Positions 23,971 to 34,560 of a stretch of 64,000 bases of DNA are shown piece by piece. Both the position numbers and the translations under genes were made by a program. Below the pieces are notes generated by a model, which saw only the letters and a list, made by a program, of their open reading frames with translations, made no database searches and was not told the origin of the DNA. Source of the DNA: Homarus americanus (Eukaryota > Arthropoda > Malacostraca > Decapoda > Nephropidae); the NCBI RefSeq assembly GCF_018991925.1, contig NW_024744462.1, positions 164,001 through 228,000 of the forward strand. Reading direction: 5' to 3'. Positions within the stretch are counted from its first letter, which is position 1; the number at the start of each line of letters is the position of its first letter.

Positions 23971-24163
23971 AGAATCAATTTCCAATAAACTAAGACTAAC
24001 TGGGGACAAGAAATATACCCCACTGTAATTCTCCTCACCACTGTGTTTTTACCTCCAAGAATATTTTGTATATTTTAATCTGTAATTCATATAATTATGT
24101 AATTTATGTATCTGTTAAACCAGACTTTTTTTTTAATGATCAGTGGTAAATATTGTTCTAACC

Positions 24164-24164
<1 letters not shown>
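23971..24164. other. Unique AT-rich sequence
   Basis: Nothing recognised. Confidence 0.5.

Positions 24165-24225
<61 letters not shown>
24165..24225. repeat. (GT)n microsatellite
   Basis: GT run of about 61 bp. Confidence 0.97.
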
Positions 24226-24228
<3 letters not shown>

Positions 24229-24936
24229 CTTCTTCACTCCTTCATCTCCCTTTTTTATTCATTATTTACTCTATCTTCTTCTTTATTCACTAATTTCACC
24301 TCTCTCTTTATTCACTATTAACTTCATTTGTGTTTTTCTTTATTGGTACAGACATTGGTACAAAAACACCCCACATCCTCTCAACCTATGATCCAAAGAG
24401 TCTTACAGTCAGACATACACCCTCACCCCACACCCCACACCCCCCACAACCCCACCCCTCACCACCCTCCACAACCCCTACCACCCCACACTCCCAAACA
24501 TACTTAAAAAAAATGAAATAAAATCCTTAAAATGAATATAAAAAAAACACAAAATTAAACATCACTACAAAACCTTCCTCTCACGTGTTGCATTCAGTAG
24601 CAAAGATCAACTCCTCCTATATATTCACTTTATCAGCTAAAATTGTAGGCTGCTTCTTATATTACCTTTAGCGAGAGAACTATCATCATCATTGGGGGGG
24701 GGGGGAGGGGAGAGGGGGAAGGGGTGTGGGGAAATTAACCATTGTGTCTTGCATATAATTTCCTATTTCTCTTTTGAATTCAATTTGGTCTGATTATTGT
24801 TGGTAATTGTTGGTGCGAAACTCTCAGGTAGATGGCAGGTGAGGTTATGTTAGGCTATGTGATTAGGAGCCGTGTAGGTGATGGCGCAGGTGATTTAATT
24901 AAAGGTGTGGCTTCTGTTTCGAGATCACGTGTTTTG
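24226..24936. other. Unique sequence
   Basis: C/A-rich patch 24415-24490 (CACCCCACAC words), poly-G at 24695-24705; no gene recognised. Confidence 0.5.
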
Positions 24937-24966
24937 TGTGTGTGTGTGTATGTGTGTGTGTGTGTC

Positions 24967-25034
<68 letters not shown>
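24937..25034. repeat. (GT)n microsatellite
   Basis: GT run with ATG and CTG interruptions on the left, followed by degenerate CTGT words to about 25130. Confidence 0.96.
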
Positions 25035-25039
<5 letters not shown>

Positions 25040-25219
25040 GTCATTGTGAATGTGTCTGTCTCTCTGTCTGTAAGTGTGCCCATCTGTCTGTATCTCTGCA
25101 TGTGTACCTGTCTGTCTGTCTGTCTATCTATGTTTACCGTCATACATTAACCCACATCTATCGATCAGACGGACGACTGAGCTTCAGAGACCAAAAGATC
25201 AGCTCAACCAACCAACATT

Positions 25220-25525
25220 ACGGTGTTATGCGGTTATGCGTTATGTGATTATGTGTTTGTGTTATGGGATATACGTTATGTGGTTATACGTTATGTGGTT
25301 ATGTGCTATGTGGTTATGCGTTATGTGGTTATGCGTTATGTGGTTATGTGTTTGTGTTATGGGATATACGTTATGTGGTTATACGTTATGTGGTTATGCG
25401 TTATGTGGTTATACGTTATGTGGTTATACGTTATGTAGTTATGCAATATGTGGTTATGCGTTATGTGGTCATGACAGTTATGTGGTTATACGTTATGTGG
25501 TTATGCGTTATGTGGTCATGACAGA
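25220..25525. repeat. 15-bp minisatellite with higher-order copies
   Basis: Unit TTATGTGGTTATGCG and a TTATACG variant. A longer block including TTTGTGTTATGGGATATACG occurs twice (about 25254 and 25348), and a TGGTCATGACAG insert occurs twice near the right end. Confidence 0.95.
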
Positions 25526-25883
25526 ACAAGGAGAGAGGAAATAAGCTGCATTAATTTTTATTGTCCCATTGAATCCCCACCAACACGTAGAGTCTTCCTG
25601 GAAAGTCATAGAAATTGAGGATGCTCGATGATGGATAACGAACCTAAAAGAGATATATTTTGAGAATGATGAAGAATTACCTGCCTAAAACTTTAAAGAG
25701 GTATTAGAACTCAAGGAAAATCAGGAAAATTAACCTATCAAAGCTGCTAGGGTGTCTTATCTCTAGGTAATCATGTAATTAGCAGATACAAAGGTAATTA
25801 AGTGAGAAAAGAGTAGGATAAATTACAGGTGTTAATTTGTCTTTTCTGTGTCAATGTTAAAACCCTTAATTCAAAAGGTTAAC

Positions 25884-25884
<1 letters not shown>
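25526..25884. other. Unique AT-rich sequence
   Basis: No gene recognised. Confidence 0.5.

Positions 25885-25940
<56 letters not shown>
25885..25940. repeat. (AAT)n microsatellite
   Basis: Trinucleotide run of about 56 bp. Confidence 0.97.
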
Positions 25941-25941
<1 letters not shown>

Positions 25942-26039
25942 TAAGAATGACATTAATACCACTATTGTCATCATCGATATTATTACCTTTCCTACAATTT
26001 ATGATTATTACTAAAATTATCATCAACATTTTGTATTAA

Positions 26040-26225
26040 TATTCCATTTTTCTGTTCATCATCAGCCGCTTGACTTGGTAACATAACACACCACACCCTG
26101 CTTGTAACGTCACGGTGAGGCAGGCGTTCACTCCACTTTCCCTTAGTGAGGACAGTAAGCCGTTAGTCACACTTAAGTCACACTTGATAATGAAGTGTTT
26201 GTGATGCGAATCGAGCCGCAAGTAT
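26040..26225. other. Complex unique island
   Basis: High-complexity DNA with AACGTCACGG (CRE-like) and closely spaced CACTTAAG and CACTTGA words (26170-26187), similar to NK-2-class homeodomain sites. A 61-codon minus-strand frame has no domain. Confidence 0.3.
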
Positions 26226-26331
26226 GTCTTTATGTTTGATTCAGGCAGTGAGTGAGTCAGTCAGTCGAGCATATGTTCAGGAATGAAGTCAGTGTTGCAT
26301 TTATTGAGTCTGTCGTGTAGTTAGTTAAGCT

Positions 26332-26366
<35 letters not shown>

Positions 26367-26520
26367 AGTCAGTCAGTCAGTCAGTCAGTCAGTCAATGAG
26401 TCACTTATTCAGTCGTTCTATCAATCAATCAGTAAGTCACTTTTTACACTCACTCGTTCGCTTAATTAGTTGGTCAGTCAGTCAGTCATTGCTATTCACT
26501 CACTCACTCACGCACTCACA
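26226..26520. repeat. (AGTC)n and derivatives
   Basis: Regular AGTC tetranucleotide core at about 26333-26394, with degenerate CAGT/TCACT words on both sides. Confidence 0.93.
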
Positions 26521-27040
26521 GATGTCAAGGTCTCAGGTGAAGGTCAAAACAACATCTATACGACCCCTGCAAAATCCAACCATCCACAAGCCAAAAGTTA
26601 ACAAATAATCAACAATCACGATATATTCTAATAGAGACAAACCTAATAATTACCTACTAAATAATAACAAGATCTAATTTATATTAAAACAACATCTCGA
26701 GGAAAGAATTAGGTGGCACTCAGCATCGACTGGTGTAGATATGGGGCAATTTTTTTTAACCTGAAATATTCCGGAGACATAACAAGCTACGACATCTCCT
26801 CTTCACTGATGGAAAGCTAATATTCTCTTCTTTCCCTTCCTCAATACGTAGGTAAGTGTGTATCCTTCCCTTCTTTCCCTTCCTCAATACGTAGGTAAGT
26901 TTGTTTCCTTCCCTTCTTTCCCTTCCTCACCATTTAGCCAGTTAGCCAAATTTGTCCTCTCCTCTTCCCTGGTCAAAAATATTACCTTCTATACAGGTAA
27001 CTCAAAGCTCTAAATGTAAATATATATTCAAACACTTTAT
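26521..27040. other. Unique sequence with a 43-bp two-copy repeat
   Basis: TTCCTCAATACGTAGGTAAG with its CTTTCCC flank occurs twice (about 26847 and 26878), and a third partial copy lacks the TACGTAGG part. No gene. Confidence 0.55.
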
Positions 27041-27042
27041 AC

Positions 27043-27132
<90 letters not shown>
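27041..27132. repeat. (TTA)n microsatellite
   Basis: TTA run of about 92 bp. Confidence 0.97.
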
Positions 27133-27420
27133 GACACTATACTTATGACACTATACTTATGACCACCACTAATTCCATCTCACTGCACTGTACGTCTGTC
27201 TGTCTGTATGTTTGTTTTAGAAAGTCTCCTGACAGTCCTGTACTCACAACTGTAGGAAGGTTACCGAGGGGAACTATACTTTAGGGATGTATGTGTGTCT
27301 CTGTATTGTAGGGTTGAATCCTGTAGTTGGTGTTTGTGTTAATGGGAAACTCTCTCTTAGGATTCGATACTAACTTGGTCAGTAATGGTTAACGCTTGTC
27401 TTCTGTCCTTAGTAGCTCCT
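27133..27420. other. Unique sequence
   Basis: No gene recognised. Confidence 0.5.
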
Positions 27421-27650
27421 TATCTTCCTCCTCCTCCTCCTCCAGTAGCAGGAGGAGGAGGAGGAGGAGGAGGAGTTAAAGGTTTCCATCATTGCTCAAC
27501 CCTACTATATCTTCTTTTACCTCCTCCTCTTCCTCCTCATCTTAATAGGAAGAGGAGGAGTAGAAGATTCTCTGCCACTGTTCACCTCCACCATCTCTTC
27601 CTCCTCATCTTCCTCCAGTAGCAGCAGGAGGAGAAGAAGGAGGAGGAGCA
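27421..27650. repeat. Three (TCC)n/(GGA)n hairpins in series
   Basis: Each is a TCC-rich arm, short loop and GGA-rich arm: 27426-27474 (loop AGTAGCA), 27521-27560 and about 27600-27650. The first and third share TCCTCCAGTAGCA at the loop, implying duplication of the whole unit. Confidence 0.85.
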
Positions 27651-27840
27651 GAAGGCCCCCCAGCCCCTTACCACCCACCTCCTGACCTATGGCGTAAGTA
27701 CGGAGGGTCTCCAGGAAGCTATTTCTTATTCTAGGCGGTCCACATCTCCCAGATTATAGAGCTGCATCCAACAATTTCAGTGTAAATTTCTCGACACCCA
27801 AATTATAGAGGCATAAAGGGGAGTAACACGGATTCTAATT

Positions 27841-28025
27841 ATTGGTCATTGCTTGTGGCTTGAGACGCTAGAGGGGCGACCCGGCCTCCTGATTGGTCAT
27901 TCCGAGACGGTATTAATGTCGGGATTGGCTCTTACGGCCGCCGAGGAGCTCTGATTGGCTGTTATTTTTTCACTCGCACTGTAATTATTTTATATTAAGT
28001 CTATATTTAATAGTCGTGCATCAGA
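27841..28025. promoter_or_regulatory. Promoter-like cluster of four inverted CCAAT boxes
   Basis: ATTGG cores lie at 27841-27845, 27892-27896, 27924-27928 and 27954-27958. The last three are in (C/G)(T/G)GATTGG(C/T) contexts, matching the NF-Y consensus on the minus strand. The last three are spaced 30-32 bp, typical of multi-CCAAT promoters. The block is CpG-rich relative to its flanks and followed by TATATTTAA at 28002-28010. No downstream exon was identified on either strand. Confidence 0.4.
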
Positions 28026-28266
28026 CCACCACCGCCACCACCACCACCACCCTGTATGTGATGTGTGTGTGGGTGTGTGTGTGTGTGGGTGTGTGTGTGG
28101 GGGGAGGGGGATACGGCCTACCTACACGCTCTGGCATTGTCAGAGAGTGCTACTTAGTGTAAGCTGTGTGTGTGAGTATGTTAAGTTTTGTGTGTGGATG
28201 TTTCTGTGAGTGTTTATGAATGTTGTGCATATGTTAACGTGAGACACTGTAGGATTTGTAGTGGAA
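28026..28266. other. Unique DNA with GT-rich patches
   Basis: CCACCA run at 28026-28051 and GT-rich 28060-28100; no gene. Confidence 0.5.
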
Positions 28267-28288
28267 TAACAATAATAATAATAATAAC

Positions 28289-28341
<53 letters not shown>
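28267..28341 (-). repeat. (TTA)n tail of the adjacent LINE fragment
   Basis: AAT run on the plus strand. On the minus strand it sits directly after the presumed 3' UTR of the LINE fragment, where CR1-like elements commonly end in a short tandem repeat. Confidence 0.75.
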
Positions 28342-28342
<1 letters not shown>

Positions 28343-28514
28343 CTATTTATTAACAAATTCAACAGTCATAAGCTGAAAATATACAAATGACATAAGTGGT
28401 ACATATACAGTATATATATAATCTGAAATAACAAGGAGGGAGACATTCATTGTACAAGGAATTTCAGCACAGAGTAGAAAAGTGAGATTGGTAGGGTGAG
28501 AACACACAGGTTAA

Positions 28515-28960
28515 CTACGACTTGTAGATAATTTTTACAATGGTTGGAATTGAGTTGTTCTTATAGCGATCAATACGTGCTCGTAGGGGCTGGATGCAGT
28601 TGTGGTGTCGAACATCAATTCGTGGACGAGGGATCTCTGGTGGGAGCAGGAGCCGGTGGTGAGAATAGTGCAGAGGCTTCTCACTAAATTTACAGATGAG
28701 GTCGTGGTGATGATCAGTGAGAGCCAAGAGGGTCAGTGTGTTGAGCGCTTCTTGATATGTGGAATAGGAAGGGGAGGAGAGAATAATCTTCCACGCCCTC
28801 TTCAGCATTCGATATAGGAGTCCTCGCTGTGTAACATATAAGAAGGAAGGCCAGGCAGGGGAATCATAGGTGAGCTTAGAAAGTATGGATGTTGTGTATA
28901 AGACTGTAAGCGTTCAAGAGCTTGGGCGAGGGAACTTTGAGGGACTTGAGACGACGAGGA
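28515..28960 (-). mobile_element. Non-LTR retrotransposon fragment (RT C-terminal region)
   Basis: The minus-strand frame reads LYTTSILSKLTYDSPAW, then RMLKRAWKIILSS, a middle part with EALNTLTLLAL, and a tail with RARIDRYKNNSIPTIVKII before a stop. This is the pattern seen after the catalytic domain of CR1/jockey-type reverse transcriptases (…L.YASPAW…Q.RA.RIIL…RY..S.IP…). A TGA lies in frame just upstream of LYTTS, and the catalytic core is absent, so it is a 5'-truncated, dead copy. The 28342-28514 interval is its probable 3' UTR. Confidence 0.75.
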
Positions 28961-29325
28961 ACATGCGCACGTGTGTGTATTTGTATGAGTAAGGATATAA
29001 TATATACTGTATAATGTGAGAGTATACTGTATAATGTGAGGGTATACTGTAAACAGCATATCTAGTGAGGGTCGTCATTCTTTATCGACCACAAATCTCC
29101 ATCTTGTAGTTTTGTTTTGTTTCTTATCGACCAGGTATCTGTGTGTGGTCAGTTTAGTCCCGCTGGGGTGTAGGTGGTGATGAGGGTGTAAGTGTGGGGG
29201 GGGGCGGGGAGGGTGTAGGTAGTTGTGTGGGTGGTAGTGTGGGTGGTAGTGTAGGTGTGGGTGTAGGTGGGTGTGTGGGTTTTGGTGATGGTGAGTGTAG
29301 GATACTTCAATATTCCTCAAGTTCT
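28961..29325. other. Unique sequence with GTGTGGGTGGTA repeats
   Basis: 28985-29055 repeats TATACTGTATAATGTGAG about three times. 29170-29300 is made of GTGTAGGTGG/GTGTGGGTGGTA words. Confidence 0.55.
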
Positions 29326-29800
29326 GGTGACAGTGACAACAGTGGGGATAATGACAGCGGTGAAGATAGTGGCAACAGTGACAACGGTGAGGATAATGGC
29401 AACAGTGACAACAGTGAGGATAGTGACAACAGTGAGGATAGTGACAGCAGTGACAACAGTGAGGAAAGTGGCAACAGTGACAACAGTGAAGATAGTGGCA
29501 ACAGTGACAACAGTGAAGATAGTGGCAACAGTGTGAATAGTGGCAACAGTGACAACGGTGAGGATAATGGCAACAGTGACAACAGTGAGGAAAGTGGCAA
29601 CAGTGACAACAGTGAAGATAGTGGCAACAGTGTGAATAGTGGCAACAGTGACAGCAGTGAGGATAATGGCAACAGTGACAACAGTGAGGATAGTGGCAGC
29701 AGTGACAACAGTGTGGAAACTGGCAACAGTGAGGATAGTGGCAACAGTGACAACAGTGAGGAAAGTGGCAGCAGTGACAACAGTGAGGATAGTGACTTAC
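29326..29800. repeat. 9/27-bp minisatellite open in several frames
   Basis: Built from GGCAACAGTGACAACAGTG and GAGGATAGT words. On the plus strand it reads Asn/Ser/Asp/Glu/Gly repeats (217 codons, 29194-29847); on the minus strand a Cys/His/Tyr/Pro repeat (263 codons, 29075-29866). The period keeps frames open, and neither has a recognised domain, signal or splice support. Confidence 0.9.
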
Positions 29801-30017
29801 CACCACCACAAAAATACCATCACCACCACCTCCACCAATACCATTAATTACCACCACCAACAACAACCTCTACCATCAACACAATCACCAACACCACCAC
29901 CACCACCACCACCATCATCTACCACCAAAACTTTCACCACCACCACCACCATCACCAACACCACCACCACCAACACCACCACCATCATCATCATCATCTA
30001 CCACTAAAACTGTCACC

Positions 30018-30063
<46 letters not shown>

Positions 30064-30070
30064 GCGGCGG
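29801..30070. repeat. CAC/CAA trinucleotide-rich block
   Basis: ACCACC, ATCACC and (CAA)n runs, the last at about 30030-30063. Confidence 0.93.
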
Positions 30071-30239
30071 CATAAGTGACCATCAGAGAGCCTGGGAAGG
30101 TCTTCTTATCGTGACGTCATCAATGTAAACAAAAGAGGCAAGCCAGCATGAATAATAAGGGCTAATGGGTGACAAGGTCTCAAGGTTATGTGGGTCCCTC
30201 CTACTCCCTGTCTGTCTGTCTGTCTGTCCTGTCTGTACC

Positions 30240-30243
<4 letters not shown>

Positions 30244-30319
<76 letters not shown>

Positions 30320-30353
30320 TCTTGGTATCTCTGTCACTGGTTATCTATTTCTC

Positions 30354-30399
<46 letters not shown>
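30244..30399. repeat. (CT)n followed by (GT)n
   Basis: CT run at 30244-30314 and GT run at about 30355-30399, separated by 40 bp. Confidence 0.97.
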
Positions 30400-30401
<2 letters not shown>

Positions 30402-31177
30402 CCTGTCTGATAAAAGGGTTAATTACACCGCTTTTCTGACTTCCATGATCGTCTACATTATGCCGGTGTACAAAGGATGAGTTTGTCTCTATAGTCTGTT
30501 ATGTTTTGATCAAGGTCGAGGGATTACTTCGGCTTCCACCTAACCTAACAACGAGGTCAAACTTCCAGGCAAAGAGGTCAAGAGTTTCCTATTACTAGTA
30601 CTTAAAGGCAATGGGGTCAATTGTTCCGAGGTAGAGATGTTAGAATTTTTTCCCCATCTCTCGAACATGGAATTCCAGCATCGATGTTAAGACTTTACCA
30701 CGTCCTGACCTTCTATTCAGTGTTATTACAGAATCCCGGAAATGTACAGTACAAGCCAGGGGGGGATGTTGTTTATTAACGTGAATCATTCTATTGTGTA
30801 CACCGTGATGTAATGGTTAGCTGATTATGTTTACCTATGGGGAAGTGGCCATGGCTCGACCACTAGTCGCCACGGCCACGAAACTGTGTACGTGTTCTTT
30901 AGCTCCTGAGGTTTATCACTGACAGAAGTGTACTGAATGACAGAGCTTTAAAAAATTACCCTAGAATATTTCGATTATTAAAAAAAATATTGATATAAAA
31001 GAAACAAAACTTAATTGTTTTTCTTTGAAGTTTTATTTATTTTTACCATTTCGAGTTAGTTGTCTTTTTTCTTACTATTTTATTATTATTTTTGATGTTT
31101 TTATCTACCCGACCTGACTTAGTCACATCGGCTCTGAATATTAGCAAGGATCTTACTGAAGTGTAATGTAGTTGTCC

Positions 31178-31180
<3 letters not shown>
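30400..31180. other. Unique DNA
   Basis: Complex sequence at 30480-30900, including TTTGATCAAGGTCG (overlapping TCF-like and NR5A-like words) and GGATTAC; no gene recognised. Confidence 0.45.
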
Positions 31181-31271
<91 letters not shown>

Positions 31272-31290
31272 CACACGTATCCATACTCAA
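31181..31290. repeat. (CA)n microsatellite
   Basis: CA run of about 84 bp, then interrupted CA words continuing weakly to 31430. Confidence 0.96.
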
Positions 31291-31489
31291 ACATACACAA
31301 CAGCAAGTAAGCAAATCCACAAACAAACTAAAATATACTTACGCACTCGTACACATAATCACATACACACACACACGAGTAAATACAATGCTCCTCATAC
31401 CTACACACACACACGCACATACCCCTGAACACTGTGTGAGGTCGCTTACTACCATAAATAATAACTAAAGAGAGGAAAAATATCAGTAA

Positions 31490-31740
31490 CTCTGGACTCA
31501 CCGTCAACGATTTCCAAGCAACATCTTTTGAACCTGGGTGACTGATACTACTCTATATTTTCAAGCTGTAAAACGAACGCATTTACGAGATGATATCAAT
31601 AAGCTGTCACGGAATATTACAACGGCGGTCCCAATTGCACGCTTGAGTTTGTAGAGCTCGAGGCTGGCTTTCCAATGACAAAAATGCCGTTTTATTTTTA
31701 CTCTTGTGCTATTAAAGTTTAGGTAATTACTGTGGTTGGG
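31490..31740. other. Complex non-repetitive island
   Basis: High-complexity DNA without arrays, including ACGAGATGATATCAATAAGC and AATGCCGTTTTATTTTTAC words. No open frame with a domain; candidate conserved element. Confidence 0.3.
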
Positions 31741-31779
31741 GTGAGAGAGCCTCTGGTTGAGTCCCTGTACTCGTCTTTG

Positions 31780-32130
31780 TTCACCTGTGTTTTGATCTCA
31801 CCTGTGTTTGATCTTACCTGTGTTTGAGTTGAACTGTTTGATTATACCTGTGTTTGATCTCACCTGTGTTTGATTTTACCTGTGTTTGATCTCACCTGTA
31901 TTTGATCTTATCTGTGTTTGATCTCACCTGTGTTTGATCTTACCTGTGTTTGACCTTACTTGTGTTTAATCTCACCTGTGTTTGATTTCACCTGTGTTTG
32001 ATCTTACCTGTGTTTGATCTCACCTGTGTTTGATCTTACCTGTGTTTGATCTCACCTGTGTTTGATCTTACCTGTGTTTGATCTCATCTGTGTTTGATCT
32101 CACCTGTGTTTGATCTTACCTGTGTTTGAG
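31780..32130. repeat. 15/30-bp minisatellite
   Basis: Unit CACCTGTGTTTGATCT alternating with TTACCTGTGTTTGATCT over about 350 bp. Confidence 0.96.
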
Positions 32131-32154
32131 CTTTGGTAAACCTTTGGCAATGAG

Positions 32155-32265
32155 GAGCTTAACCCCTTGAATATGATGACTTAACCCCTTGAATATAATG
32201 ACTTAACCCCTTGAGTATGATGACTTAACCCCTTGAGCACGATGACTTAACCCCTTGAGTACACA
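32155..32265. repeat. 22-bp repeat, about 5 copies
   Basis: Unit core GATGACTTAACCCCTTGAGT, immediately downstream of the 15/30-bp array. Confidence 0.94.
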
Positions 32266-32497
32266 ATAACACAGTTAATCAGTTTATTTACCTAATCCAT
32301 AATATAAAAATAGAAAATGGTGAATTAATGTTTTGGAGTGTCGCCAGTACAGGTTCTGGTACGACTGAGAGAGACACAGGGGCAGTAAAAACAGAGGCTG
32401 GGGTGACTCAGTGGGGTAAGATTCACAGGTGTTAGGTCCCCTCTGTCTATATATTTACTGTCTGTTAATTCTCTTTTTCTTTTCAGTTGTTTCAGGA

Positions 32498-32500
<3 letters not shown>

Positions 32501-32592
<92 letters not shown>
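32501..32592. repeat. (CT)n microsatellite
   Basis: CT run of about 92 bp. Confidence 0.98.
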
Positions 32593-32594
<2 letters not shown>

Positions 32595-33390
32595 GTTATT
32601 ATCTTATTTTATCATTATTCATCTTTTTGTATTGTTTTCTCTATTATCCTTATCCTTCTCTCTATCTACATTTCTTAACGTCATTTTTGATTATTCACTA
32701 TCCCTCCTCTTTATCTTTTGGTATTATCATTATCATCCTATCCATTGTTATTCTCTGTGATGTATATAATCTTGTTTCGGTAATTGTCTTAATTATTATC
32801 CTTTATGTTAGTTAATTTATTTTACTGTGTTAATTACTGAATTATCCGTTATTTTCTATTGAGTTAATTATTGCCTCTTTCTTTACCTACTCTTATTTAT
32901 TTTACTCTTGATTATTCCCCATTTGATTTATTATATTTCTTTCTAATTAATCATCTATTAGGTATTTCGCTATTGGTCTTTCGTTTACTCTAATTACCCA
33001 CTTCCTCCTCCTTCGTTAGCTATACTTTTCTCGCTATTATCCTCATTATCTACACGTCTTCTGTACTATCGACCTCTCTTCGTCATTTTATTTTCCCACC
33101 ATTACTCTTAATTACTAACTACCTTCCTCTTTTATCTGCGGTTGTCGGTGTTCATTCTTCTCTCCTCCTCCTCCTCCTCCTGGGCAGCTTGGTGGTGGGG
33201 GATACAGTTCCTGGGCATTACTGTAGCCAACACGCAAACTCCACCAGCACTCAGCTTCACCTCGGCCACTTACCTGCCTTAAGGCCTCCAACCTGTATTT
33301 ACTTCTACCTCTCCGAATCCTCCTACTTTGATTTTGACTCCAATACCTTCGCTTAATCCAATAATTTTCATCTTTTCTCTACTCTTAGGG
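32593..33390. other. AT-rich unique DNA
   Basis: TTATT/TTACT-rich. No gene recognised. Confidence 0.5.
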
Positions 33391-34560
33391 CGGGTCATGG
33401 GTCGAAGCGGGTGTGTTTCGAAACGTTCGGTGAGGCTTTATAGTTCGTGTGAGTCTCAATGTGTTCCGAGATTTCGACCCGAAGGATGAGTCCTCAAGGC
33501 GAGGGTTGAGACACAGTCAACGTTGCCGCCATTCACATCGTCTATTATCTCAATCGACCATTATTCTCTGGCTGTCAGTCAAACGGGAAATATTTCAATA
33601 GGCAGCGTGCAGTCACTAATAACACTGATGTCGAGGTTACACAAGGGAGTCAAAGGTGGATCGTGAACTTTACCATTTTTGTCTCTATACGTCGTCTCGT
33701 TGAGGATCAAATTCGCGCGAGATATCCGATCACTGTGGCGCCGTTACTACATAAAGAATTACAACCTTTTTATGCACCACAAACCAATCATGATGAATCA
33801 GGATGGTTTTATTGTGGGCGTTATTGGTTAATATCCATGCTTGGCCAAGACACAAAGGCCGCTTTTTATCGTTATATCCGAGACAATGAACTTCTTTTGT
33901 CTGAATCACCATTTTCTTCGGCAACGAACCGCACCGCACAGAATGGCCGTGGCATGGATGCGCAGCCCCCGTGTCTTTGTTGCGGGATTATTGAGCCCTT
34001 ACCAGCCGCAGTAAGTATCCTGGTTAACTCACTGTGTCAACACACTCTCCCACTAACCGCAACGGGGGAGAGAGAAAAAATCCTCGACTTTAATACCCAT
34101 GGAAGACAATAGCGACTATATAAAACTGTCAGAGTAACCCCCCCGGAAGAAGCGGACCAGATATCCGTTTTCTTTTCATCTTGTGGGCGTATAATGACAA
34201 CAATTACACCGTTTAATCACAAAGGGAAGACCCCATGGGAATACCTAGCCACAACCTCTGCAGACACATCCGAATTAAGAGAGAATCGACAGTAATACCA
34301 CACAACGGAGCTCAAAGGTAGTTGGTCAGGTCTGTGGTAGTCGTGGAGTCGTTGTGGGAGGAGTCGTACATAAAAAAAAAGGAAGAGCGTTCGTAATGGC
34401 GAGGTTTAGAGGGATGGAAGTGGCGGTTCAAATTGCAGATGTTGGTCGTGATTTGGACGCATAATTTACGTTTCAGTGTTGTGTATCGCCCATTGTTGAG
34501 TGACTGTGTTGCAGGGCTGGTGGGAGGACGCAGCCCGTGACGATCAGGAGGGAATTTCAA
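33391..34560. other. Largest complex, repeat-free island
   Basis: About 1.2 kb of CpG-containing DNA without tandem repeats, unlike its neighbours. It holds a DR1-like pair GGGTCATGGGTCG (33392-33404), CTGTCAGTCAAAC, TTTTTATGCACCACAAACC and TTTTATTGTGGGCGTTATTG words. A 149-codon plus-strand frame (33663-34112) includes WFYCGRYWLISMLGQDTKAA and CLCCGIIEPLPAA. A strong donor-like GTAAGTAT follows at about 34011. No known domain is recognised. It may be an exon, but motif density suggests conserved regulatory DNA. Confidence 0.35.
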
